This document shows positions 1-5,018 of a stretch of 6,001 bases of DNA, piece after piece. A model generated the notes under the pieces. It ran no database searches. It was not told where the DNA came from and was given only the letters and a program-made list of their open reading frames with translations. Positions within the stretch are counted from its first letter, which is position 1. Each line of letters opens with the position of its first letter. The position numbers were made by a program, and so were the translations under genes. The DNA is from Candidatus Gottesmanbacteria bacterium RIFCSPHIGHO2_01_FULL_46_14 (GTDB lineage Bacteria; Patescibacteriota; Microgenomatia; UBA10105; UBA927), in assembly GCA_001780895.1 (NCBI GenBank), contig MFJJ01000044.1:1-6001 (forward strand), in the 5' to 3' direction.

Positions 1-60
1 AAGTTTGCCCATCGGCGCGAGTGACACATCTTTGACATCATGTGGTACAGCGTTTGCCAT
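1..60 (-). CDS. ahcY: S-adenosylhomocysteine hydrolase, N-terminal 20 residues (cut by window edge)
   Basis: The reverse strand from the ATG at 60 reads MANAVPHDVKDVSLAPMGKL and runs off the window. The stretch DVKDVSLAPMGK matches the conserved N-terminus of adenosylhomocysteinase (typically VKDLSLAPxGxxxIEWA). By family, this cytosolic NAD-dependent enzyme splits S-adenosylhomocysteine, the product of SAM-dependent methylation, into adenosine and homocysteine. The start lies 11 bases after the stop of the small gene at 72-293, with a modest AGG six bases upstream. Catalytic and NAD-binding regions lie outside the window, so the call rests on about 13 characteristic residues. A truncated nucleosidase and a PfkB kinase upstream fit the same pathway. 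Confidence 0.68.
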   Translation of the reverse strand, partial: MANAVPHDVKDVSLAPMGKL

Positions 61-71
61 GGGATACCTAC

Positions 72-293
72 CTAAAACTCAATTCTTTTGAGTTGAAACT
101 CCTCCATTACTCCATCAACAAACCTTCTTACGCGTTCACCTATTTGTTGCGCTCTTTCAAAAAGAGTGGCTTTTTGGGGAAATTGTCCTTCTCGAGAAGG
201 CAAAACATCCGAACCAGATCCCCACTCCGTTGGACCTGTCGATGACCCACCCACCGTATCTGCACCTGAACCTCCTGCTGCTCCTCCTGCCAT
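72..293 (-). CDS. Small Gly/Ser-rich hypothetical protein, 73 aa
   Basis: I do not recognise this protein. Residues 1-35 are low-complexity and rich in Gly, Ala, Ser and Thr, probably disordered. Residues 43-70 (from LFERAQQIGE to FQLKR) look like a charged amphipathic helix. There is no signal peptide or membrane segment. The stop is 11 bases before the ahcY start, so it could be co-transcribed with ahcY. No Shine-Dalgarno site precedes the ATG at 293, although a possible extended -10 element lies about 30 bases upstream. A low-complexity N-terminus also occurs in spurious frames, so reality of the gene is uncertain; the helical C-terminal half and tight spacing to ahcY favour it. Confidence 0.42.
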   Translation of the reverse strand: MAGGAAGGSGADTVGGSSTGPTEWGSGSDVLPSREGQFPQKATLFERAQQIGERVRRFVDGVMEEFQLKRIEF

Positions 294-320
294 AATATGC
301 CCGCTATCGAATAGAGTTAG

Positions 321-329
321 TTTATAACA
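321..329 (-). promoter_or_regulatory. Possible extended -10 promoter for the 73-aa gene and ahcY
   Basis: The minus strand reads TGTTATAAA here, matching the extended -10 pattern TGnTATAAT at all but the last base. No convincing -35 hexamer lies 16-18 bases upstream. Transcription would begin near 313, about 20 bases before the ATG at 293. It lies just after the stop of the truncated nucleosidase, a sensible place for a new transcription unit. It is a short motif in AT-rich sequence and could be chance. Confidence 0.3.
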
Positions 330-345
330 TGGGAGTTTACAATCA

Positions 346-672
346 TTATGTCGTATTTACAAGCAGGCAAAATACCCGTTGGTCGTTATCATGACAAACA
401 GCGTATGATGGAAAAACGATGTCTCCAATGTTCGTGACTTTCGCAAACCCCCCACACAGACCCACATTGATGAGTATGTCTGGTTTCTCGTGGTCAATAC
501 TATATTGCGTGGCCGCCGCAGCGTTTACTTTCCCGATACCGGTTTCTACGAGAGAAAACCGTGGCCCTGTCCACATCTTCATAAAACCAGAGGATTTTGA
601 TCGGCGGAGAGTAAAGTGACGTATAATAGCCGTTGTTTCAAGGGGAAAAGCAGCAAGAACGACTATTTTCAT
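346..672 (-). CDS. N-terminal half of an MTA/SAH-type nucleoside phosphorylase/nucleosidase (truncated, likely pseudogene)
   Basis: The 108 residues follow the N-terminal half of the PNP/UDP family, closest to 5'-methylthioadenosine/S-adenosylhomocysteine nucleosidase (Pfs/MTAN). Visible landmarks are MKIVVLAAFPLE (Glu12 aligns with the catalytic Glu12 of E. coli MTAN), ETGIGKVNAAAATQ at 43-56, INVGLCGGFAKVTNIGDIVFPS at 68-89, and AVCHDND at 91-97 where the family usually has a YHHDVD-like segment. The protein ends eleven residues later, whereas the family runs about 230 residues. The missing half carries the Met-Glu ribose-binding pair and the catalytic Asp, so this product should not be catalytic alone. 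The following 52 bases cannot hold the rest, and other frames meet stops quickly, so a deletion is more likely than one frameshift. The start is 6 bases after the GNAT stop, with no Shine-Dalgarno site. Confidence 0.72.
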   Translation of the reverse strand: MKIVVLAAFPLETTAIIRHFTLRRSKSSGFMKMWTGPRFSLVETGIGKVNAAAATQYSIDHEKPDILINVGLCGGFAKVTNIGDIVFPSYAVCHDNDQRVFCLLVNTT

Positions 673-678
673 GAAAAA

Positions 679-1230
679 TCAATTGAGTGAAAGGTAAAAC
701 TTTACTTCTCCAACGTATTCGTCTTTCCACTTGATCGCATTTGGAATAACTCCGGCGCGCGAAAAACCCATTTTTTCATAGAGATGGCAGGCTCCTTCAT
801 TATTCTCAAAGCAACCACGTGTCACCAATGTTAGCCCCATGGTACGCGCTTCGTCAATGAGTAGGTTCATAAGTTCAGTACCAATCCCCTCGCCTCTATA
901 TTCTTTTCGAAGGGATATTCCCAAATCTGCGACATGTTTCTGCCTCCGCATGTGGTTGCGTCGAACCTCGCCGCTTCCGCTGTGTCTCCCGTTAATTTCA
1001 ACGACAATCCAGACCTGATCTCCTTTTTCAATTTTTTCAAGCATCTCGCTTAAAACTTTTTCCTCTTCCTCGCGCGTTACGGGCTTGCCATACATACCAA
1101 TATACGTATCCTCGGCAATAAGATTATTGATATAGCCAAGCATTCCATCCAGATCTCTGTTGTCGAGTGTACGGAATACCACATCGTTGCCTTTTTTGCT
1201 TTTGAATTTATAGGGTAAGTGTTGTGCCAT
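679..1230 (-). CDS. GNAT-family N-acetyltransferase
   Basis: This 183-residue protein has the GCN5-related acetyltransferase fold and should transfer an acetyl group from acetyl-CoA to an amine; the acceptor is unknown. Motif A is at 103-127, with LGISLRKEYRGEGIGTELM carrying the pyrophosphate-binding RGEGIG (112-117). Motif B is NNEGACHLYEKMGF at 143-156. The N-terminal part (20-80) matches the usual acceptor-side region. I chose the ATG at 1230 over the one at 1359: the extra 43 residues upstream are an out-of-frame reading of the PfkB kinase gene and have no GNAT character. With this start the gene overlaps the kinase's 3' end by 23 bases, implying translational coupling. The preceding AAAGAAAA is a poor ribosome site. 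Confidence 0.88.
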   Translation of the reverse strand: MAQHLPYKFKSKKGNDVVFRTLDNRDLDGMLGYINNLIAEDTYIGMYGKPVTREEEEKVLSEMLEKIEKGDQVWIVVEINGRHSGSGEVRRNHMRRQKHVADLGISLRKEYRGEGIGTELMNLLIDEARTMGLTLVTRGCFENNEGACHLYEKMGFSRAGVIPNAIKWKDEYVGEVKFYLSLN

Positions 1231-2185
1231 AATTTTCTTTGTAGCGCTCGATAAATTCTTTTTTGGTAAATGAATGCGTCTGGGTGCCGTATTGTTCGAC
1301 CGTGTAGACAGCGGAAACCGATCCCATCTGACCACAGATCTGGAGCTCATCCCCATCAAGGCTCAGCCTTGAGGCATCTTTAAGGCTGAGCCTTTGTAAG
1401 GCTCTAAGGTATCCGGCAAGAAAACCAGCGCGATACGCATCGCCGGCGCCGGTCGGGTCGCTCGTGTTTTTGGGCTTGGCGGGCTTGATGCCTATACTTT
1501 CATGACGATTTTCGATTATCGACCCCTTGGGACCGAGCGTGGTTATAACCGTGGGGCCCATGACCAAAAGGTCCTCGTGAGAAATACCCAGCTTATCTTG
1601 AATCAGATCAATTTCATAGTCATTCCCAATAAGAATTTTGGCGCCCTCAATCCCTTCTCGAAGTTCCTCGGGAGTAAAATTATCGATTTGAAAGGCCGGG
1701 TCGTACAGATACGGAAGATTCTTTTGACGACATTCGTGTACATATTTTTTTACGGCTATTGGGTCATTTGGCGCAATCACCATAAAGTCGCCTTGTGGAA
1801 ACGGAAGATTTTTTGCATACTTCATCGCGCCCGCATAAAAAGAGCCGATCTGATTATCGTCTTTATCGGTAATTACAAAATACGACCCCGTTGAAACATC
1901 GCTGTATTCTTTTATATATTTCGTTGAAATATGATGGGATTTCAGAAACTTTTTGTAGAGAGCAAAATCGTTGCCTGCTGAAGATACGATCAGAGGTTCA
2001 ACCCCCAGTAGTTTCAACGTGTAGGCGATATTGCACGCCGTACCCCCGAATTGTTTGGAGAGTTTATCAACGAGAAAACTTAGGGAAATCTTGTGGATTT
2101 TATCCGCCATGATCCGGTCGGCAAACCGACCGGAAAAATCCATAATATAATCGTAGCCTAGTGATCCCGTGACAACAACATTCAC
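1208..2185 (-). CDS. PfkB/ribokinase-family carbohydrate or nucleoside kinase with an in-frame repeat insertion
   Basis: This 325-residue protein belongs to the PfkB family (ribokinase, adenosine kinase), which phosphorylates a sugar or nucleoside hydroxyl using ATP. The N-terminal GSLGYDYIMDF (7-17) holds the usual substrate-binding Asp. FGGTACNIAYTLKLLG (46-61) is PfkB signature 1. DPTGAGDAYRAG (243-254) is signature 2, with the anion hole and catalytic base Asp249. The tail YGTQTHSFTKKEF (299-311) matches the archaeal/CPR-type subgroup often labelled adenosine-kinase-like. The start is GTG at 2185: an in-frame TGA lies four codons upstream and the nearby ATG is out of frame. Residues 264-279, QRLSLKDASRLSLDGD, have no counterpart in the family as I recall it and are encoded by a palindromic repeat. 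Adenosine as substrate is inferred from ahcY nearby. Confidence 0.88.
   Translation of the reverse strand: MNVVVTGSLGYDYIMDFSGRFADRIMADKIHKISLSFLVDKLSKQFGGTACNIAYTLKLLGVEPLIVSSAGNDFALYKKFLKSHHISTKYIKEYSDVSTGSYFVITDKDDNQIGSFYAGAMKYAKNLPFPQGDFMVIAPNDPIAVKKYVHECRQKNLPYLYDPAFQIDNFTPEELREGIEGAKILIGNDYEIDLIQDKLGISHEDLLVMGPTVITTLGPKGSIIENRHESIGIKPAKPKNTSDPTGAGDAYRAGFLAGYLRALQRLSLKDASRLSLDGDELQICGQMGSVSAVYTVEQYGTQTHSFTKKEFIERYKENYGTTLTL
1357..1395. repeat. Palindromic repeat family B, copy 1, inside the PfkB kinase gene
   Basis: Two 13-base palindromes, AAGGCTCAGCCTT (1358-1370) and AAGGCTGAGCCTT (1382-1394), are separated by 11 bases. Each folds on itself around its central base, and the two are exact reverse complements, so the whole element can also form one long hairpin. 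Copy 2 at 4273-4310 has the same architecture in reverse orientation and a related spacer (about 34 of 38 positions match). Read as kinase codons, each palindrome encodes Arg-Leu-Ser-Leu. Of the three minus-strand frames through the element only the one used is free of stops. Confidence 0.85.
2114..2133. other. Perfect 8-bp GC-rich hairpin within the PfkB kinase gene
   Basis: CCGGTCGG (2114-2121) and CCGACCGG (2126-2133) are exact inverted repeats around a 4-base loop, about 52-71 bases into the kinase coding sequence. The codons give SGRFADRI, which fits the normal family sequence, so this is probably native coding sequence rather than an insertion. It could slow early elongation or be chance. 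Confidence 0.45.
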
Positions 2186-2192
2186 TCTGTGT

Positions 2193-2263
2193 TGTCATTC
2201 CGGGCTTGACCCGGAATCCAGTCTTTGTATTGCCTGGATCCCGGCTCGGAGGCCGGGATGACA
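2193..2263. repeat. Palindromic intergenic repeat family A, full 71-bp copy A1
   Basis: The element begins TGTCAT and ends ATGACA. Inside are a hairpin CCGGG-CTTGA-CCCGG (2200-2214), an ATCCAG/CTGGAT pair (2216-2221 with 2234-2239) and a hairpin CCCGGC-TCGGAG-GCCGGG (2240-2257). It matches the reverse complement of copy A3 at 5395-5465 in 68 of 71 bases, all three differences falling in the central loop. It fills the ybaB/PfkB junction, 10 bases after the ybaB stop and 7 bases before the kinase GTG. No T-run follows on the minus strand, so it is not a standard intrinsic terminator. Confidence 0.92.
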
Positions 2264-2273
2264 ATTAAAAAAA

Positions 2274-2543
2274 TCATTGCAGATTGAGATTTTTGGAAAG
2301 TTCAGCCAGTTTTCCTGCTGCTGCTTGCTGGCTTCGTTTGATCGCGTCGTTAATCGCGCGGCGAAAATCTTCGTTGGGTACGCCGTCAATTTCGACAACT
2401 TTGACGTTTTGATTGCCGGTAATCACGATCCGGATATTGCCTTGCACTACTTCAAACTCCTCTGCCTCCAGTGCCTGCTGGATTTGCGACGCCTGCTTGC
2501 GCATCGCGTTTATGTCTCCCAATGCTTTAAATGGATTCATCAT
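2274..2543 (-). CDS. ybaB: YbaB/EbfC-family nucleoid-associated DNA-binding protein
   Basis: This 89-residue protein matches the YbaB/EbfC family: small dimeric cytoplasmic proteins that bind DNA and are classically encoded directly after dnaX. A helical N-terminus (about 5-29, ALGDINAMRKQASQIQQAL) is followed by strands IRIVITGNQNVKVVEIDG (37-54) and a C-terminal helix (57-85) with the typical DAIKRSQQAAAGKLAEL. It is slightly shorter than the usual 100-110 residues and lacks the Gly/Pro/Leu-rich tail. It starts 9 bases after the dnaX stop behind a strong GGAGG. ATG codons at 2543 and 2540 are adjacent; the second gives a more usual spacing of 7 bases. recR, often next in this operon, is absent; a PfkB kinase follows. 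Confidence 0.92.
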   Translation of the reverse strand: MMNPFKALGDINAMRKQASQIQQALEAEEFEVVQGNIRIVITGNQNVKVVEIDGVPNEDFRRAINDAIKRSQQAAAGKLAELSKNLNLQ

Positions 2544-2547
2544 AGTT

Positions 2548-2552
2548 CCTCC
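2548..2552 (-). promoter_or_regulatory. Strong ribosome-binding site for ybaB
   Basis: The minus strand reads TAA-GGAGG-AACT-ATGATG, so a perfect Shine-Dalgarno core directly follows the dnaX stop codon. It lies 4 bases from the first ATG and 7 from the second. Most other genes in the window lack such a site, suggesting ybaB is translated strongly and independently of dnaX. Confidence 0.8.
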
Positions 2553-3872
2553 TTACTTTTTACCTAATACAATCTCGACTTTTACTTTCTCCCCGAAAAG
2601 CTTCTTCAGAACCGTTTCCAGGAGCTGGGTAACTTTGACTTCTGCAAGTTTTTCCTGATGAAACGGGTAAAACGCTTCAATCGTTACTATACCATTTTTG
2701 ACTGCCTTGGGTCTAGCGGACCGCAGAAATCCGGCGACAGAATGGTTAAAGGGGTTGGCTGCAGCAATAAAATCCTGCCAGTGCTCGGTAAGTTGCTCGA
2801 GCGATAATGATCCGTCACGAGACACGGGAACCGGTGCTGATTCTTGCTCTCCGCAAAACTCTACAACAGCAAGCTCCAAGGGCAACTGTGGAATCGGCGA
2901 AATTCGCAGATCGGCATATGCACGCGTCAGTCGCGGAATAAGTTCTCGAACATCTTGTTCACTCAAAACATCTGTTGGCTTTCCCATAACGCTCCCCACG
3001 AGAATCGATTCCAAGATGTGAAGCGTATCTACCAAAAACGTTTTTATGTCGCGGCCGTTTTTGACGAGCTCCGCAATGATACCGAGCGCTTCTTTTCGAT
3101 CCCTTGTTCCGAGTGCAACGAGGAATCCTGATATGGTCTTTTCTTCGCTCACGGACAAAAGATCACGAACTATGCTTTGTGTAATTTTTCCTTTATGAAA
3201 ACTTACTTGTTCGAGAAATTTAACCGCATCGCGATAGGCACCATCGCTGTTATCTGCAATGAGGGCTAATGCGTCGTCATCAATAGAAATTTTTTCGTCT
3301 TTGACGATACGTTTGAGTGCAGTGAGAAGTGCTTTTTGGTCAGCCCTGCTAAACGATACATGGATGCAGCGCGAAATGATGGTCGCGGGGATCTTTTGGA
3401 CATCGGTGGTTGCTAACACAAATACCGCGTGCGGCGGAGGCTCTTCGAGCGTTTTGAGAAGCGCATTAAATGCTTCGGTCGTGAGCATGTGAACTTCATC
3501 GATAATATAGATTTTATAGGGAGCAAAGGACGGCGTCAGAGCGATCGTGTCGCGCAGTGCCCGGATTTCATCGATACCCCGATTGCTTGCCGCATCGAGT
3601 TCCAAGACATCCAGGTGCCGCGCTTGGGCAATCATTTTACACGCCTCGCATGTGCCACACGGGCTTCCTGATTTATCGGGCTTTTCGCAATTAAATATCT
3701 TGGCTACTAACCGCGCTGCTGTTGTCTTTCCGGCTCCTTTGGGACCGGTAAATAAATACGCATGGGGAAGATCTTTTTTATCCTTAGAAAGAAACGATGT
3801 CAGTTGTTGACGGACCATGTCGTTATCGATTTCGGATAAAACTGCCGGTCTATATTTTCTATAAAATGACAT
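2553..3872 (-). CDS. dnaX: DNA polymerase III subunit gamma/tau (clamp-loader ATPase)
   Basis: This 439-residue AAA+ protein is the motor of the clamp loader, which opens and loads the sliding beta clamp at replication forks. Visible in order: N-terminal FYRKYRP (3-9), Walker A GPKGAGKT (43-50), a zinc module with Cys62, Cys72, Cys75 and Cys78, Walker B IIDEVHML (123-130), sensor 1 ATT (154-156), the SRC arginine-finger motif (167-169) and sensor 2 GAYRDAV with Arg214. The collar domain ends near PIPQLPLELAVVEF (326-339). Residues 355-439 form a short extra C-terminal domain. The length is close to E. coli gamma and much shorter than tau (643), so polymerase- and helicase-binding regions are reduced or absent. 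The start lies 2 bases after the ybeY stop codon's third base, leaving a 1-base gap. Confidence 0.97.
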   Translation of the reverse strand: MSFYRKYRPAVLSEIDNDMVRQQLTSFLSKDKKDLPHAYLFTGPKGAGKTTAARLVAKIFNCEKPDKSGSPCGTCEACKMIAQARHLDVLELDAASNRGIDEIRALRDTIALTPSFAPYKIYIIDEVHMLTTEAFNALLKTLEEPPPHAVFVLATTDVQKIPATIISRCIHVSFSRADQKALLTALKRIVKDEKISIDDDALALIADNSDGAYRDAVKFLEQVSFHKGKITQSIVRDLLSVSEEKTISGFLVALGTRDRKEALGIIAELVKNGRDIKTFLVDTLHILESILVGSVMGKPTDVLSEQDVRELIPRLTRAYADLRISPIPQLPLELAVVEFCGEQESAPVPVSRDGSLSLEQLTEHWQDFIAAANPFNHSVAGFLRSARPKAVKNGIVTIEAFYPFHQEKLAEVKVTQLLETVLKKLFGEKVKVEIVLGKK

Positions 3873-3873
3873 A

Positions 3874-4269
3874 TTACTCGGGATGGTGAATACCTAATAA
3901 ATGATTTAATCCGTGAAGCGTAAGCTCGATTATTTTATCATCTACCAGTTTATTTTCCTCGGTCGCTTCCTTGACTGCTTGAGGAAATGACACGAGAATA
4001 TCCCCGAGTCGCAACACGTTATCCGGCGACTCGACGAAAGCTCCGCGATAGTTGGAGGAGTCGTTCAATGGAAACGAGAGTACATCCGTCGTTGAAATAA
4101 TATTTCTATATTTGTGGTTTAACTTTTTCATCATGCGGTCCCCGATAACAGAAACGCTTACCTCGGTTGCTCGCTTCGTTTTCCCACCGAGCGCTTCAAC
4201 GACTGCCGCTTTGATCTTCTTGCGATCGACCGGATAATGAGTTTCGGTTTGAAATAGAACGGTGATCAT
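3874..4269 (-). CDS. ybeY: rRNA maturation factor / endoribonuclease YbeY
   Basis: YbeY is a single-domain zinc metalloprotein involved in 16S rRNA 3'-end maturation and ribosome quality control. The core STTDVLSFPL (59-68), LGDILVS (88-94) and metal motif HGLNHLLGIHH (119-129) are visible. The three zinc histidines (119, 123, 129) are intact; the Asp usually just before the last one is His here. The protein ends two residues after the last ligand, whereas most homologues continue about 20 residues. I chose the ATG at 4269 (131 aa); a TTG two codons upstream (4275) falls in a repeat. There is no clear Shine-Dalgarno site. The gene abuts dnaX with a 1-base gap. Confidence 0.93.
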   Translation of the reverse strand: MITVLFQTETHYPVDRKKIKAAVVEALGGKTKRATEVSVSVIGDRMMKKLNHKYRNIISTTDVLSFPLNDSSNYRGAFVESPDNVLRLGDILVSFPQAVKEATEENKLVDDKIIELTLHGLNHLLGIHHPE

Positions 4270-4272
4270 ATT

Positions 4273-4310
4273 CAAGGCTAAGCCTTAAAGAGCCCCAAGG
4301 CTTAGCCTTG
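4273..4310. repeat. Palindromic repeat family B, copy 2, at the yqeY/ybeY junction
   Basis: AAGGCTAAGCCTT (4274-4286) and AAGGCTTAGCCTT (4297-4309) are separated by 10 bases, the same design as copy 1 at 1357-1395. The central bases are A and T here against C and G in copy 1, so the two halves remain exact reverse complements. The element covers almost the whole intergenic gap: its right end contains the last codons and TAA stop of yqeY, and its left end lies 3 bases before the ybeY ATG. Confidence 0.85.
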
Positions 4311-4757
4311 AGGGATTTGAAGCATTTGTTTCAAAATTGCAGATACTCTTCCCCCATCGGCTTGTCCTTTAACTGCTTTCATAGCTTGCCCCATGAGGAG
4401 ACCAAAATTCTTTTCTCCGGAAGCGACTACCGGCTCTAATATTTTTTTAATATCTTCGTCAGATACTTGTTTTGGTAAGTAGCTTTCGAGAATTGCCAAT
4501 TGTGCTTTTTCAGTGTTAGCTAATTCCTGCCGTCCTGCGCTCGCAAATGCTTCGATGGACTCGCGATGGGTTTTTACTTGTTTTTTAATGACTTCGAGTA
4601 CATCCTCATCGGTCATAGCCTCTTGCCCTTTGTTGCCGTATTTGGCAATTGCCGAATTCCTGATTGCCGATAGCAAAAACCGCAACGTTTCAACACGCAC
4701 ACGATCACCTGATTTCAAGGCTTGTGTGACTTCGGTTTGTAGCGCTTGAAGTAACAT
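4302..4757 (-). CDS. yqeY: YqeY/GatB-related domain protein
   Basis: This 151-residue, mainly helical protein matches the YqeY family, related to the C-terminal tRNA-binding domain of GatB of the tRNA amidotransferase. The free-standing protein's role is not well established. Family landmarks are RVETLRFLLSAIRNSAI (21-37), EKAQLAILESYLPKQVSDEDI (83-103) and the C-terminal FGLLMGQAMKAVKGQADGGRVSAILKQ (118-144), which holds the conserved G-x(2)-MG and ADG elements. Length is normal for the family. The last two codons (Gln-Gly) and the TAA stop come from repeat copy B2. The ATG at 4757 lies 9 bases after repeat copy A2, and no Shine-Dalgarno site is visible. Placement between rpsU and ybeY suits a translation-related operon. 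Confidence 0.93.
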   Translation of the reverse strand: MLLQALQTEVTQALKSGDRVRVETLRFLLSAIRNSAIAKYGNKGQEAMTDEDVLEVIKKQVKTHRESIEAFASAGRQELANTEKAQLAILESYLPKQVSDEDIKKILEPVVASGEKNFGLLMGQAMKAVKGQADGGRVSAILKQMLQIPQG

Positions 4758-4766
4758 ATTTTACGT

Positions 4767-4795
4767 TGTCATTCCGGGCTTGACCCGGGATGACA
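4767..4795. repeat. Palindromic repeat family A, short 29-bp copy A2
   Basis: The element keeps the TGTCAT/ATGACA ends and only the first hairpin (CCGGG-CTTGA-CCCGG). It equals the first 22 bases of copy A1 joined directly to its last 7, a 42-bp internal deletion with CCGG at both breakpoints. It sits 10 bases after the rpsU stop and 9 before the yqeY start. No T-run follows on the minus strand. Confidence 0.9.
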
Positions 4796-4805
4796 AAAAT
4801 ATCAT

Positions 4806-4997
4806 TTAGAAACTGCGCTGAGGGTGACGGAGTCGACGTATTAACTCTCGCTTCTTTTCTTTCCGGACTTCCGCTGGTTTTTGATAAAACTCGCGTTTTT
4901 TCAAATCCTGTAAAATCCCTTCCGAGAGGACTTTACGCGTAAATTTGCGAATGAGTGAATCCGATGTATCCCCAGGTTGTGCTTTGACATAGACCAT
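4806..4997 (-). CDS. rpsU: 30S ribosomal protein S21
   Basis: This 63-residue basic protein matches bacterial S21, a small-subunit protein near the anti-Shine-Dalgarno end of 16S rRNA that aids initiation. Characteristic segments are VKAQPGDTSDSLIRKFTRKV (4-23), GILQDLKKREFYQKP (27-41) and a Lys/Arg-rich C-terminus (45-63). I prefer the ATG at 4997 because the family normally begins just before the VxVK strand. A GTG at 5012 would add MYVFC and would overlap the purine-rich GAGGGGG that looks like the ribosome site. That site is then about 14 bases from the ATG, longer than usual, so the start is not certain. The HIT gene ends about 20 bases upstream. Confidence 0.92.
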   Translation of the reverse strand: MVYVKAQPGDTSDSLIRKFTRKVLSEGILQDLKKREFYQKPAEVRKEKKRELIRRLRHPQRSF

Positions 4998-5018
4998 ACA
5001 AAAAACATACACCCCCTC

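Noticed and set aside
76..94. AACTCAA/TTGAGTT inverted repeat with a 5-base loop at the end of the 73-aa gene
   Set aside because: A 7-bp AT-rich stem is weak, has no proper T-run and precedes ahcY by few bases; likely chance.
1231..1359. An N-terminal extension of the GNAT protein from the ATG at 1359
   Set aside because: These codons are the kinase C-terminus read in another frame. The extension has no GNAT character and would overlap the kinase by 152 bases; the ATG at 1230 gives a normal family length.
2193..2263. Repeat A1 (and A2, A3) as rho-independent terminators
   Set aside because: The hairpins are strong, but no T-run follows on the minus strand and the next gene begins 7-9 bases later. 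A T-run near 2264-2272 precedes the hairpin in the transcribed direction.
2195..2398. A 67-residue minus-strand reading frame spanning repeat A1 and part of ybaB
   Set aside because: It runs out of frame through ybaB into the repeat, and the reading (PGLRAGIQAIQRLDSGSSPE) is the typical chance translation of this kind of palindrome.
2553..3872. Programmed frameshift in dnaX giving tau and gamma forms
   Set aside because: I saw no A-rich slippery heptamer with a following stem at a suitable position, and the single frame already has gamma-like length with a C-terminal domain.
1357..4310. The spaced palindromes as a CRISPR array
   Set aside because: Only two copies exist, nearly 3 kb apart, in opposite orientation, one inside a gene, with no regular spacers.
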